From assembly GCF_002355595.1 (NCBI RefSeq), contig NZ_AP017422.1, positions 2,728,001 through 2,792,000 of the forward strand: a stretch of 64,000 nucleotides of DNA, read 5' to 3'. This DNA comes from Filimonas lacunae. Its GTDB lineage: Bacteria; Bacteroidota; Bacteroidia; Chitinophagales; Chitinophagaceae. A program made the translations under genes and the position numbers. The notes beneath the pieces are model-generated. The model saw nothing but the letters and a program-made list of their open reading frames with translations, searched no databases and was not told where the DNA came from. The stretch's first letter is position 1. Each line of letters begins with the position of its first letter. This document shows positions 41,508 through 49,851 of this stretch, one piece after another.

Positions 41508-42994
41508 GAGCGATGTACCCAATGGAAGGCTTTACCCATGTTTCGGATAATATCCGAGGGCAATAAACTCTCTTCACTTTGCAAATCCAGCGACAAATCG
41601 GCGGCTAAACCATGTAAATACACACCCAGCCGGGCAGCCGTTAATCCATTTTTATATTGCGACAATAAACTGGTAATGATACCGGTAAGCACATCGCCAC
41701 TGCCGCCTGTGGCCATTCCGGCATTGCCGGTAGTGTTAAAGTAGCCTTTGCCTTCACTCGCAACCAGGGTATGATGTCCTTTTAATACTATTACCAGCGG
41801 CCATTGCATGGTAATGGCCAGGGCCTTTTCCAACCGTTCATATTCATTATTATTATGTGGCCCAAACAAACGGTCAAACTCTTTAGGATGGGGTGTTAGC
41901 ACCGATCCTGCGGGCAGGCGGCTAAGCCATTCGGGATGTGTGCTGATAATGTTTAAGGCATCTGCATCCAGCACCAGGGGCTTATCAGCGTTCCATTGTA
42001 ATAAACTATCCAGCAGTTGCACCGCTGTTTGTTCGGTGCCCATACCGGGGCCTGCACCTATGCATGCATATTTACCGGCATCGCTTTGTTGCAGGGTAGT
42101 AATACACATCGCTTCGGGAACTGAGCTTTGTATAATCGTGTAGCCGCTATCGGGCACATGCACGGTTAACAGGCCAATGCCACTGCGCAAACAGGCGCGT
42201 GCAGCCAGCACGGCGGCACCGGTTTTGCCGTGGCTGCCGGCTACCAGCAAGGCATGACCAAAACTGCCTTTGTGGCTAAAGGCGTTGCGGGGTTGGTAGA
42301 GTTGTGCTATGGCTGCGGTGGTAGTTACCTCCCAGCTGGTGGTTACTGTTTCGGGAAACTGGCTGTTCAGCCCTATATGTAACACCTGCACGTTGCCACA
42401 AAAGGCGGCGTTTTCTGCCAGCATAAAGCACAGTTTCAGTGACTGAAAAGTAAGTGTATGGCTGGCTTGTATGATGGTGTTGCCTTTGGAAGAGCCTTGT
42501 ATGTACATGCCACTGGGCACATCTATAGCACATATGGTGGCAGGGGAGTTGTTCATATGGGTTACCAGTTGTTGCGGTAACCCTTGCAGGGGGCGGTTAA
42601 GTCCCGAACCGTAAAGCGCATCAATAAGTATGTCGGTGGAATGGATAACAGGAAAAAAGCTACTGTCTTGTATATAATGAATAGCAGTACTCAGCTTATG
42701 TAACCGTTGCAGGTTGGTTTGAAAATCGGGTGTGCCGGCAGAACCTTGTTCCAGTATGTACACCTCGCTGTGTATACCTTTTTCCAGCAGTAAGCGGGCT
42801 ATGGCCAGTCCATCGCCGCCATTATTGCCTTTGCCACAGAATATACGGATAGTTTGCTGTTCTGGTGCTTGCTGTATAAGCCAGTTACAGCAGGCTTTGG
42901 CGGCCGTTTCCATCAGGTCGGTGGATGATATGGAAAGAGATGCAATGGTATAGGCATCCCATTGCTGTATTTGCTGTGCCGATAATAGTTTCAT
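41492..42994 (-). CDS. nnr: bifunctional NAD(P)HX epimerase / dehydratase
   Basis: 500 residues, the usual fused form. The N-terminal YjeF_N domain (about 1-215; FCGKGNNGGDGLAIARLLLE, IDALYGSGLNRPL, AIDVPSGMY) epimerises damaged NAD(P)H hydrates. The C-terminal ribokinase-like domain (about 225-490; HKGSFGHALLVAGSHGKTGA, GPGMGTE, LDADALNII, LTPHPKEFDRL, NAGMATGGSGDVLTGII) is the ADP-dependent dehydratase with its catalytic GSGD. It repairs NADHX and NADPHX in the cytosol. It follows the serine hydrolase gene by 41 bp on the same strand. Its stop lies inside the terminator stem. Confidence 0.95.
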   Translation of the reverse strand: MKLLSAQQIQQWDAYTIASLSISSTDLMETAAKACCNWLIQQAPEQQTIRIFCGKGNNGGDGLAIARLLLEKGIHSEVYILEQGSAGTPDFQTNLQRLHKLSTAIHYIQDSSFFPVIHSTDILIDALYGSGLNRPLQGLPQQLVTHMNNSPATICAIDVPSGMYIQGSSKGNTIIQASHTLTFQSLKLCFMLAENAAFCGNVQVLHIGLNSQFPETVTTSWEVTTTAAIAQLYQPRNAFSHKGSFGHALLVAGSHGKTGAAVLAARACLRSGIGLLTVHVPDSGYTIIQSSVPEAMCITTLQQSDAGKYACIGAGPGMGTEQTAVQLLDSLLQWNADKPLVLDADALNIISTHPEWLSRLPAGSVLTPHPKEFDRLFGPHNNNEYERLEKALAITMQWPLVIVLKGHHTLVASEGKGYFNTTGNAGMATGGSGDVLTGIITSLLSQYKNGLTAARLGVYLHGLAADLSLDLQSEESLLPSDIIRNMGKAFHWVHRSKKEA

Positions 42995-43035
42995 GCGTGT
43001 ATTCCTTACAATCAGTAAGTAAAATACACCAAAAC

Positions 43036-44199
43036 TTATTCTTCCAGTTTATTAATATCGTGACCGCCGGTAAATATATCTGCCATACGTTTCGACTGGT
43101 ATATCATACGGTTGTACTTATTACCCAGCACAATAATGGTGGCAGTATCCTGCACCATGCGTGTAAAGGAAGTGTTGCTGCCATGCCATTTGCCATTGTG
43201 GTAAATGATGGTGTCGCCGGCATTGGTGAACAAACGCCAGCCCAGCCCATAATTGTGCATGCTGCGTTTTTCCAGGCTTTGTGGTGTAAAAGCGCTGTCG
43301 AGGGTAGCGGCCGAAACAAAGGTGTGCTGATACAGGGCTTTATCCCATAAAAACATATCCTGTACAGTGCTGTAAATATTTTTATCGCCGTAGGTGCAAT
43401 CCAGGTGATCCATCGGGTAAGGACGGTTGCCTATATAAGTAGGCACGTACTGGCTGGTGTCTTTAGCTGAGAATACAAAAGTATGTGACATGCCCAGGGG
43501 GGTGAATACACTGTCCTTCATATACTGCGGGTAATTCATACCGGTGATCTTTTCCACAATCATGGCCAGCAGTACATAATTGGTATTGCAGTAATGGAAG
43601 TTTCTGTTGGGCTGGTTATCTAAACGCGGTTTGTGCTGCACCATAAAATTGAGTACATCCTCATTGGAGGCTTTCACTTTTTTATTCCAGCACGAATCGA
43701 AAAAATAGAGGTAGTTGGGTAAACCGCTGCGGTGGCTTAACAACATGCGCACCGAAATGCCGGGGTAAGGAAGCGTAGGAAAAAACTTTTGCAGGGTATC
43801 GTCCAGCGATAAACGGCCCTGCTGCCACAGTTTCAGCACAGTGGTGCCCGTAAAGGTTTTAGAAATAGAAGCCAGGTGAAATGGGGTATTGGCGGTTATG
43901 GGTGTTTTATCCCTGAAATCGGCATAGCCTTTATAATCTTCAAAAATGATTTCCCCGTTTTTGGCCACCAGGATACTGCCATTGAAATTGGGACCCAATA
44001 TAGTATGATAGGCCGCTTCTATACGGGCTTTATAATAAGATTTTGATTCGGGAGTTAAACCGGAAAAATGAAAATCAGCACCTGTTACACCTGTTGCATC
44101 CGCTTCGTTTTTTTCATTGCTGCCGGCCTGTGAGCAGGCGGTAAACGCGCCAAAAAAGAGAAAGAGAAATAAGTAAAGTAAGTTATATGCCTGCCTCAT
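43036..44199 (-). CDS. beta-lactamase-family serine hydrolase (class C type)
   Basis: 387 residues. Lipoprotein signal peptide with lipobox FTAC (Cys 22). Penicillin-binding-protein-like motifs are present: SISK at 111-114 (nucleophile Ser and Lys), YCNTN near 205 (the Y-x-N motif) and HNGKWHG near 340 (H-x-G in place of K-T-G). This set is typical of the broad AmpC/esterase family, which includes D-amino peptidases, esterases and DD-peptidases; true beta-lactamase activity is unlikely to be its main role. Likely cell-envelope anchored. First gene of a two-gene unit with the NAD(P)HX repair enzyme. Confidence 0.9.
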   Translation of the reverse strand: MRQAYNLLYLFLFLFFGAFTACSQAGSNEKNEADATGVTGADFHFSGLTPESKSYYKARIEAAYHTILGPNFNGSILVAKNGEIIFEDYKGYADFRDKTPITANTPFHLASISKTFTGTTVLKLWQQGRLSLDDTLQKFFPTLPYPGISVRMLLSHRSGLPNYLYFFDSCWNKKVKASNEDVLNFMVQHKPRLDNQPNRNFHYCNTNYVLLAMIVEKITGMNYPQYMKDSVFTPLGMSHTFVFSAKDTSQYVPTYIGNRPYPMDHLDCTYGDKNIYSTVQDMFLWDKALYQHTFVSAATLDSAFTPQSLEKRSMHNYGLGWRLFTNAGDTIIYHNGKWHGSNTSFTRMVQDTATIIVLGNKYNRMIYQSKRMADIFTGGHDINKLEE

Positions 44200-44339
44200 G
44201 TATTTGTTTCACTTAATCAATGGTTATACGAAATTCGTGCCTTACAGGCCATCAGCTATCTTATATCCCTCATAAAAGGGGTTGCAAAAATAGGTGAATT
44301 GGTGGCATATAATTACTTTCAAATAATTAACACCGAGTA

Positions 44340-45509
44340 ATGGCAATAGTTTTATTTGATCCGGCAGACAGGGAAAGTTTTTTTCCATTAACACAAACCA
44401 GGGCAGTGGCGGCTTTTCGTATGGGCATGCTTACCATACAACAACGCTGGCAACTGTGGAGTAATCAACCCGTTTTTATATTAACGGCCCACTATCTGCA
44501 ATCGTTATATCCTGTTATTGAACAAGGTACGCATATTTGGATAGATGCCACTGTGTTACCCGACGAAGCTTTGTTGCAACAGATATTGCAGTTGCAACAT
44601 GGGCAGGCTGTACAGGATGCACAGGGGATAGTGGCCTGTTGTATAGAGAGCGATGAAGGGCCTTTTTCGCTGGCGGAGGTTTCGCCCCGGCTTACTTATA
44701 TACATACCTGGCAGCACCCGGTAAACCGGTTAATGTATGCCTGGGACTTGTTTAAATGCAATGATGAATGGGCGCGTAAAGATTTTGGATTGTTAACTGC
44801 GGGAAGTATTCCGCCCAGCCTGTCCCATACCAACCAGGTAATAAGGCCCGACCTGGTATACGTAGAAGAAGGCGCGGAGGTAGAATTTGCTACTTTGAAT
44901 GCGGCTACCGGACCTATTTATATTGCCCGTAATGCGGTGATCATGGAAGGTTCGTTTTTACGCGGACCATTATATATAGGAGAGGGCACTGTGGTGAAAA
45001 TGGGCGCTAAGATATATGGGGCTACAACCATAGGTCCGCGTTGTACGGTAGGCGGCGAAATAAAGAACGCTATTATAATGGGTAACAGTAACAAGGCGCA
45101 CGATGGCTACCTGGGCGATGCGGTAATAGGTGAGTGGTGTAACCTGGGAGCGGGTACCAGTAACAGCAATGTAAAAAACACCGGCGGCGAGGTGAAAATA
45201 TGGCACCACAGTACCGGAAAATTTGTGCTGGCCGGGTTTAAGTGTGGTATGATTATGGGCGACTATACCCGCACGGCTATTAACACTGCTATTAATACCG
45301 GCACTATTATAGGCACCTGCTGTAACGTATTTGGAGATGGACTAACCCCTAAAGTGCTGGCGCCTTTTACCTGGGGCAGTAAGGGCATTACCCGTTACGA
45401 ATTTGAAAAAGCGCTTCAGGATGTAAACAACTGGAAAAAAATGAAACATAGTGAATTAACGGTGCAGGAAACGGAGGTGTTAAAGCATGTATTTGAACAC
45501 ATCAAGTAA
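44340..45509 (+). CDS. GlmU-like putative sugar nucleotidyltransferase
   Basis: 389 residues, matching the Bacteroidota GlmU-related family: an N-terminal domain of about 170 residues (MAIVLFDPADRESFFPLTQT) without the canonical LAAGxGTRM nucleotidyltransferase loop. It is followed by a left-handed beta-helix of hexapeptide repeats (about 185-350; IYIARNAVIMEGSFLRGPLY, IYGATTIGPRCTVGGEIKNA, LGDAVIGEWCNLGAG). The helix is typical of acyltransferases acting on sugar nucleotides. Lacking the usual loop, it may act only as an acyltransferase or use a divergent site. tpiA follows after 45 bp with its own promoter. Confidence 0.85.
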   Translation: MAIVLFDPADRESFFPLTQTRAVAAFRMGMLTIQQRWQLWSNQPVFILTAHYLQSLYPVIEQGTHIWIDATVLPDEALLQQILQLQHGQAVQDAQGIVACCIESDEGPFSLAEVSPRLTYIHTWQHPVNRLMYAWDLFKCNDEWARKDFGLLTAGSIPPSLSHTNQVIRPDLVYVEEGAEVEFATLNAATGPIYIARNAVIMEGSFLRGPLYIGEGTVVKMGAKIYGATTIGPRCTVGGEIKNAIIMGNSNKAHDGYLGDAVIGEWCNLGAGTSNSNVKNTGGEVKIWHHSTGKFVLAGFKCGMIMGDYTRTAINTAINTGTIIGTCCNVFGDGLTPKVLAPFTWGSKGITRYEFEKALQDVNNWKKMKHSELTVQETEVLKHVFEHIK

Positions 45510-45525
45510 TTATTCTCTACTTTTG
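45493..45525 (+). promoter_or_regulatory. tpiA promoter
   Basis: TTG at 45493-45495, 22-bp spacer, TACTTTTG at 45518-45525: a full match to the Bacteroidota promoter consensus, about 30 bp before the tpiA start codon. The -33 lies inside the end of the GlmU-like gene. Confidence 0.6.
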
Positions 45526-45554
45526 GCCCTCCTTTGAATTTTAAACATAGTAAT

Positions 45555-46319
45555 ATGAGAAAGCAGATAGCTGCAGCGAACTGGAAAATGAATCTGACCC
45601 TGCAACAGGGAGAAGCGTTATTGGATGGCATTTTGGGCAAAGTGAGTTCACTGGGAAAAGACCAACAGGTGGTTTTTGCAGTACCCTTCCCTTATTTGAG
45701 CCAGGCGCAACAAAAAATTGCTGGTAAAGAGCAGGTATTTATTGCAGCACAAAACTGTTATAACAAAAAGTCAGGTGCATTTACAGGCGAGGTTTCTGTA
45801 GAAATGTTACAATCATTGGGTATTCAGTGGGTAGTGTTGGGACACTCTGAAAGAAGAGAATATTTTGGCGAAAGCGACCAATTTTTAGCGGAAAAAGTGA
45901 ATATCGTACTGGAAAATGGTTTAACGCCCCTTTTCTGCTGCGGTGAAGCATTACAAATTCGTGAGGCGAATACTCAGAACGAATTTGTAGGCAACCAGTT
46001 AAAAGCTTCTTTATTCCACCTGAGTGCTGAGCAAATTCAGAAAGTGGTTATTGCCTACGAACCCATCTGGGCTATCGGTACCGGCAAAACGGCCAGCAGC
46101 GCACAGGCACAGGAAATGCACGCTTTTATCCGTGCTGAATTAGCGGCTAAATACGGCGCAGAAGTAGCCAGCAACATCTCTATCCTGTACGGTGGTAGCG
46201 TAAAAGCAGCTAATGCAGTAGAAATTTTTGGTCAGCCTGACGTAGACGGCGGCCTGGTAGGTGGTGCCTCTTTAATTGCAGACGAATTTGTAAGCATTAT
46301 CAACGGACTGAAGAAGTAA
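45555..46319 (+). CDS. tpiA: triose-phosphate isomerase
   Basis: 254 residues from the ATG at 45555; an earlier in-frame TTG at 45534 would overlap the promoter leader. The complete active site is visible: N-W-K at residues 9-11, catalytic His in VLGHSERREYF (about 97) and catalytic Glu in AYEPIWAIGTGKTAS (about 168), then the phosphate-binding ISILYGGSVKAANA. It interconverts dihydroxyacetone phosphate and glyceraldehyde 3-phosphate in glycolysis. Own promoter upstream and a strong terminator downstream. Confidence 0.97.
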   Translation: MRKQIAAANWKMNLTLQQGEALLDGILGKVSSLGKDQQVVFAVPFPYLSQAQQKIAGKEQVFIAAQNCYNKKSGAFTGEVSVEMLQSLGIQWVVLGHSERREYFGESDQFLAEKVNIVLENGLTPLFCCGEALQIREANTQNEFVGNQLKASLFHLSAEQIQKVVIAYEPIWAIGTGKTASSAQAQEMHAFIRAELAAKYGAEVASNISILYGGSVKAANAVEIFGQPDVDGGLVGGASLIADEFVSIINGLKK

Positions 46320-46340
46320 GTTGTTCGTATATATAGTTGT

Positions 46341-46375
46341 AAGTCCATAGTTATCAGTAACTATGGACTTTTTTT
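46341..46375 (+). terminator. intrinsic terminator after tpiA
   Basis: Perfect 13-bp stem (46341-46353 with 46358-46370), TCAG loop, then a T run. Confidence 0.9.
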
Positions 46376-46470
46376 CTGTTTTCATCCGATTTTGACCCTT
46401 TTTTTGTATTTATTTTCCACTTTTCACTCCCAACTTCCAACTGCCCCCTCAACCCAATGCAGTTTTAATT

Positions 46471-46478
46471 TATCTTTG
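46471..46478 (+). promoter_or_regulatory. -7 promoter box of lepA
   Basis: TATCTTTG matches TAnnTTTG and ends only 7 bp before the lepA ATG, so the mRNA would start at or just before the start codon (leaderless or nearly so). No -33 TTG at the usual spacing. Confidence 0.5.
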
Positions 46479-46485
46479 CCGCCTT

Positions 46486-48270
46486 ATGAAGCATATCAGG
46501 AATTTTTGCATTATTGCGCACATTGACCATGGTAAAAGTACCCTGGCAGACCGCTTGCTGGAACATACGAAAACCATTGGTTCACGTGACATGATGAACC
46601 AGGTATTGGATGATATGGACCTGGAACGTGAAAAAGGCATTACTATCAAGAGTAAAGCCATCCAGATGGACTATGTGATCAATGGGCAACAATACACATT
46701 AAACCTGATTGATACTCCCGGCCACGTTGACTTCAGCTATGAAGTGAGCCGTGCACTGGCTGCCTGTGAAGGTGCCTTGCTGCTGGTAGATGCTTCGCAA
46801 GGTATTCAGGCGCAAACCATCAGTAACCTGTACCTGGCCATTGGCAACGACCTGGAAATTATCCCTGTTATCAATAAAATTGATATGGACGGGGCTATGA
46901 TTCCCGAGGTAAAAGACCAGATTATTGAACTTATCGGCTGTAAAGACGAAGATATTCTGCTGGCCAGCGGTAAAAGCGGTATTGGTATTGAAGAAATACT
47001 GCAAGCGGTAGTAGCACGTATCCCTGCTCCGGAAGGAAATGCGGAAGCGCCATTGGAAGCATTGCTTTTTGATAGCGTATTTAATAGCTTCCGCGGCATT
47101 ATTGCATATTTCCGTATATATAATGGAACCATTCGCAAAGGTGATAAAGTACGCTTTCTGGCCACCGGCGCCGAGTATGAAGCGGCTGAAATTGGTGTGT
47201 TAAAACTGGGGCTGGAACCTCGTAAAGAAGTGAAAGCAGGTGATGTAGGTTATATCATTACCGGTATTAAAACTGCCAAAGACGTAAAAGTAGGTGATAC
47301 CATTACTATTGCTTCTAATCCGGGTAACGCTATCCAGGGCTTTGAAGAAGTAAAGCCGATGGTATTTGCCGGTATATTCCCCGTAGTAACGGAAGATTTC
47401 GAAGAATTACGTGACTGCATGGAAAAACTGCAGCTGAACGATGCTTCTCTTACCTACGAAATTGAAACATCACAGGCATTAGGCTTTGGTTTCCGATGCG
47501 GATTCCTTGGTTTGCTGCACATGGAAATTATACAGGAACGTTTAGAGCGTGAGTTTAACCAAACGGTTATTACAACTGTACCGAACGTAAGTTTCATCGC
47601 TTATACTACCCGCGATGAAAAAATTATCGTAAACAACCCGGCCGAAATGCCCGACCCTGTAAAAATTGACAGGGTAGAAGAGCCTTTCATCCGTGCGCAA
47701 ATTATCACCCTGCCTGAGTATATCGGCAACATTATGACACTGTGCTTAGGCAAGCGTGGTATTTTATTAAACCAGAGCTACCTTACTCCCACACGTGTGG
47801 AGCTGATTTTTGAAATGCCGTTAACCGAAATCGTATTTGATTTCTACGATAAGCTGAAAAGCAATACCCGCGGTTATGCTTCTTTCGATTATACACCTAT
47901 TGGTTACCGCGAAGCGGATATTGCCAAAATGGATATTCTGCTGAATGGTGATAAAGTGGATGCTTTAAGTGCCCTTATCCACCGCAGCCGCGCGCAGGAC
48001 TTTGGTCGTAAGCTGTGCGAAAAACTGAAAGAGCTGTTGCCACGTCAGCAGTTTATGATTGCCATTCAGGCAGCTGTAGGAGCGAAGGTGCTGGCGCGCG
48101 AAACCATCAGTGCTATGCGTAAAGATGTAACTGCCAAGTGTTATGGTGGTGATATCAGCCGTAAGCGTAAACTGTTGGAAAAGCAGAAAGAAGGTAAAAA
48201 ACGTATGCGCCAGATTGGTAACGTAGAAATACCACAGGAAGCTTTCCTGGCTGTATTGAAGCTGGATTAA
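46486..48270 (+). CDS. lepA: elongation factor 4 (back-translocating GTPase)
   Basis: 594 residues. GTPase motifs: [17 protein letters not shown] (G1, about 10-26), KGITIKSKA (G2), [12 protein letters not shown] (G3), INKIDMDGA (G4), ASGKSGIGI (G5). These are followed by domain II, EF-G-like III and V domains, and the LepA-specific C-terminal domain ([20 protein letters not shown]). Acts on the ribosome under translational stress. Single gene with a TATCTTTG box directly before the ATG and a terminator behind. Highly conserved housekeeping gene. Confidence 0.98.
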   Translation: MKHIRNFCIIAHIDHGKSTLADRLLEHTKTIGSRDMMNQVLDDMDLEREKGITIKSKAIQMDYVINGQQYTLNLIDTPGHVDFSYEVSRALAACEGALLLVDASQGIQAQTISNLYLAIGNDLEIIPVINKIDMDGAMIPEVKDQIIELIGCKDEDILLASGKSGIGIEEILQAVVARIPAPEGNAEAPLEALLFDSVFNSFRGIIAYFRIYNGTIRKGDKVRFLATGAEYEAAEIGVLKLGLEPRKEVKAGDVGYIITGIKTAKDVKVGDTITIASNPGNAIQGFEEVKPMVFAGIFPVVTEDFEELRDCMEKLQLNDASLTYEIETSQALGFGFRCGFLGLLHMEIIQERLEREFNQTVITTVPNVSFIAYTTRDEKIIVNNPAEMPDPVKIDRVEEPFIRAQIITLPEYIGNIMTLCLGKRGILLNQSYLTPTRVELIFEMPLTEIVFDFYDKLKSNTRGYASFDYTPIGYREADIAKMDILLNGDKVDALSALIHRSRAQDFGRKLCEKLKELLPRQQFMIAIQAAVGAKVLARETISAMRKDVTAKCYGGDISRKRKLLEKQKEGKKRMRQIGNVEIPQEAFLAVLKLD

Positions 48271-48294
48271 CAGATTTATATATACTTGTTTGCA

Positions 48295-48330
48295 CAACGC
48301 CCGTCTATAAAAAGATGGGCGTTGTTGTTT
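48295..48330 (+). terminator. intrinsic terminator after lepA
   Basis: CAACGCCCGTCT (48295-48306) pairs with AGATGGGCGTTG (48313-48324) with one G-U pair, 6-nt loop, then TTGTTTAT. Confidence 0.75.
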
Positions 48331-48424
48331 ATAGCCCCTTTTATATTTACTTTTATCGGCACGCAAATAAGTGGCAAACTACCCGGTTTGTCTGGATATA
48401 TTCTGTAAGTAAAATTTAATATTG

Positions 48425-48571
48425 ATGAAACTAGTAGCATTAGTACAGTACTTCCGCGATGGTGGAACCTATGATGCATTTGACTGCGAACCAGTTTACC
48501 AGGTAATGCGAACTGGTGTTTGTGTTGTTGAGCTGGTATCTGGTTTCCATGGTATTATTGAAGCGCTGTAA
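48425..48571 (+). CDS. small 48-residue hypothetical protein
   Basis: Reading frame from ATG 48425 to TAA 48571. The product begins MKLVALVQYFRDGGTYDAFD, continues with CEPVYQVMRTGVCVVELVSG and ends FHGIIEAL. Codon choice looks like that of neighbouring genes, and the alternation of hydrophobic and polar residues fits a small alpha/beta domain. No family recognised. It lies between the lepA terminator and the L7/L12-like hypothetical protein, at the left edge of the T6SS island. Confidence 0.45.
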   Translation: MKLVALVQYFRDGGTYDAFDCEPVYQVMRTGVCVVELVSGFHGIIEAL

Positions 48572-48710
48572 AGGTTTGCCTTAGGTTTAGCCATAGGTAT
48601 TAGTGCAGATGACTAAATATAAAATATATCTTTTGTATTTGCAATAGTTGATGAAAGGGGGATTTGTATAAATACTACACTTGTTTGAGGGCCTTGTGTA
48701 CTAAGGTAAT

Positions 48711-49103
48711 ATGATTAATATTGATATCTCAGGCAGTAGCTATATGTCAAAAATTGCGATAGAGATTATAGGATACGTTGATTTACCCGGAACCATTTCG
48801 GTCATTAAGAAAGTTACCGGTAAGGGTATTGCTGAAATTAAACACTGTATTGAGGTGCAGTTGCCGGTGTGGGAAGCCATCTTGTTTTATAATAACCATA
48901 ATGAGGTGGCTACGGGCTTAGCTGATATTGTAAAAAAACTGCCTGCTATAGGTACTCAACTGGCTATGTATGAGCTGGAAGAAAGTGATGATGCTACCAA
49001 TTTAACCCGTTACCAGGATTGTATTATTACCGGGGAGATGTTAATGAATATGTTAGCCATGCATAATGATGAAATAGACCGGCAACAAGATTATAATCAA
49101 TGA
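48711..49103 (+). CDS. hypothetical protein with L7/L12 C-terminal-like segment
   Basis: 130 residues; the alternative start at 48744 (MSKIAIEIIGY) would remove 11 residues. Residues about 14-45 (IAIEIIGYVDLPGTISVIKK, then VTGKGIAEIKHCIE) resemble the ribosomal L7/L12 C-terminal domain, where a V/I-E-I-I strand is followed by VIK-x-x-R-x-x-TGLGLKEAK. The rest differs (LPVWEAILFYNNHNEV, QLAMYELEE). This fold binds translation GTPases in L7/L12 and is also seen in small adaptors. It lies 212 bp upstream of the T6SS tube gene; any link to the T6SS is inference. Confidence 0.6.
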   Translation: MINIDISGSSYMSKIAIEIIGYVDLPGTISVIKKVTGKGIAEIKHCIEVQLPVWEAILFYNNHNEVATGLADIVKKLPAIGTQLAMYELEESDDATNLTRYQDCIITGEMLMNMLAMHNDEIDRQQDYNQ

Positions 49104-49315
49104 AAGGAGTTGTGATGGGGCAGTATGCGTGTGATGCGGTACATTCTTTTACACAGTTTATATACGAGTGAAAATAGGAGTAGTTGATTGTTAAATACTT
49201 ACCTGTTTTTGCTACTTTGGATTGTAGTATTTATACGATCGTATATGTACTACACTTTATATAAGGGTTTTGTACCATAGAATATAATAATTAATATTGT
49301 TACAAATTATATTTT

Positions 49316-49711
49316 ATGGCGTACAACGCAACTCTGAAATTTAATGGTGGTTCTGACTTTAAAGTGCTGGACGTAACTTACAGCGTAGGTCGCACCAATG
49401 ATCCTTCCGGACGTGTAGCATCTGATCCTTCCAACGCTACCATCAAAGTAACTGTTGAAGCTACCGAGAAAAGCGATATTCTCGAAAGTATGCTCAATGC
49501 TAAGTTTAAACCTACCAAAGGCGACATTACTTTCAACAAATCTAATGAAGAAGGTAAGCTGATTGAACTGGGCTGGGAAAATGGCTATGTAATCTGGCAT
49601 GAAGTGAAGTTTGATTCTGTGAATTCAAAAAGCATGCATGTTAGCTTCGTGGTAAGCGCAGAATCTATCCAGTACGGAACTTCTCTGTACTTCGGTAAGT
49701 GGCCTGCTTAA
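49316..49711 (+). CDS. tssD: T6SS tube protein TssD (Hcp)
   Basis: 131 residues, matching the Bacteroidota type iii T6SS tube protein: MAYNATLKFNGGSDFKVLDV, a PSGRVASDPSNATIKVTVEA region, SDILESMLNA and the C-terminal MHVSFVVSAESIQYGTSLYF. TssD hexamers stack into the tube that carries the VgrG spike and effectors out of the cell. A long A/T-rich leader lies upstream, and a hairpin separates it from vgrG. No sheath or baseplate genes are within this window. Confidence 0.93.
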   Translation: MAYNATLKFNGGSDFKVLDVTYSVGRTNDPSGRVASDPSNATIKVTVEATEKSDILESMLNAKFKPTKGDITFNKSNEEGKLIELGWENGYVIWHEVKFDSVNSKSMHVSFVVSAESIQYGTSLYFGKWPA

Positions 49712-49745
49712 TCAACTGATTCGTTAGTAGATGAATTAGCACCTG

Positions 49746-49787
49746 CTCCTTCCTGCAACAGTTTACTATTGTTGGGGGAAGGAGTTT
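49746..49787 (+). terminator. terminator-like hairpin after tssD
   Basis: CTCCTTCC (49746-49753) pairs with GGAAGGAG (49777-49784), with an inner CAACA/TGTTG stem; followed by TTT. It could attenuate rather than fully stop transcription, leaving the tube protein more abundant than VgrG. Confidence 0.6.
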
Positions 49788-49851
49788 AAGGCATGCTTAT
49801 GCCCACAACCTGAAGTAGTAAATCTTCTTAATTTTATTAATTACCACAGAT

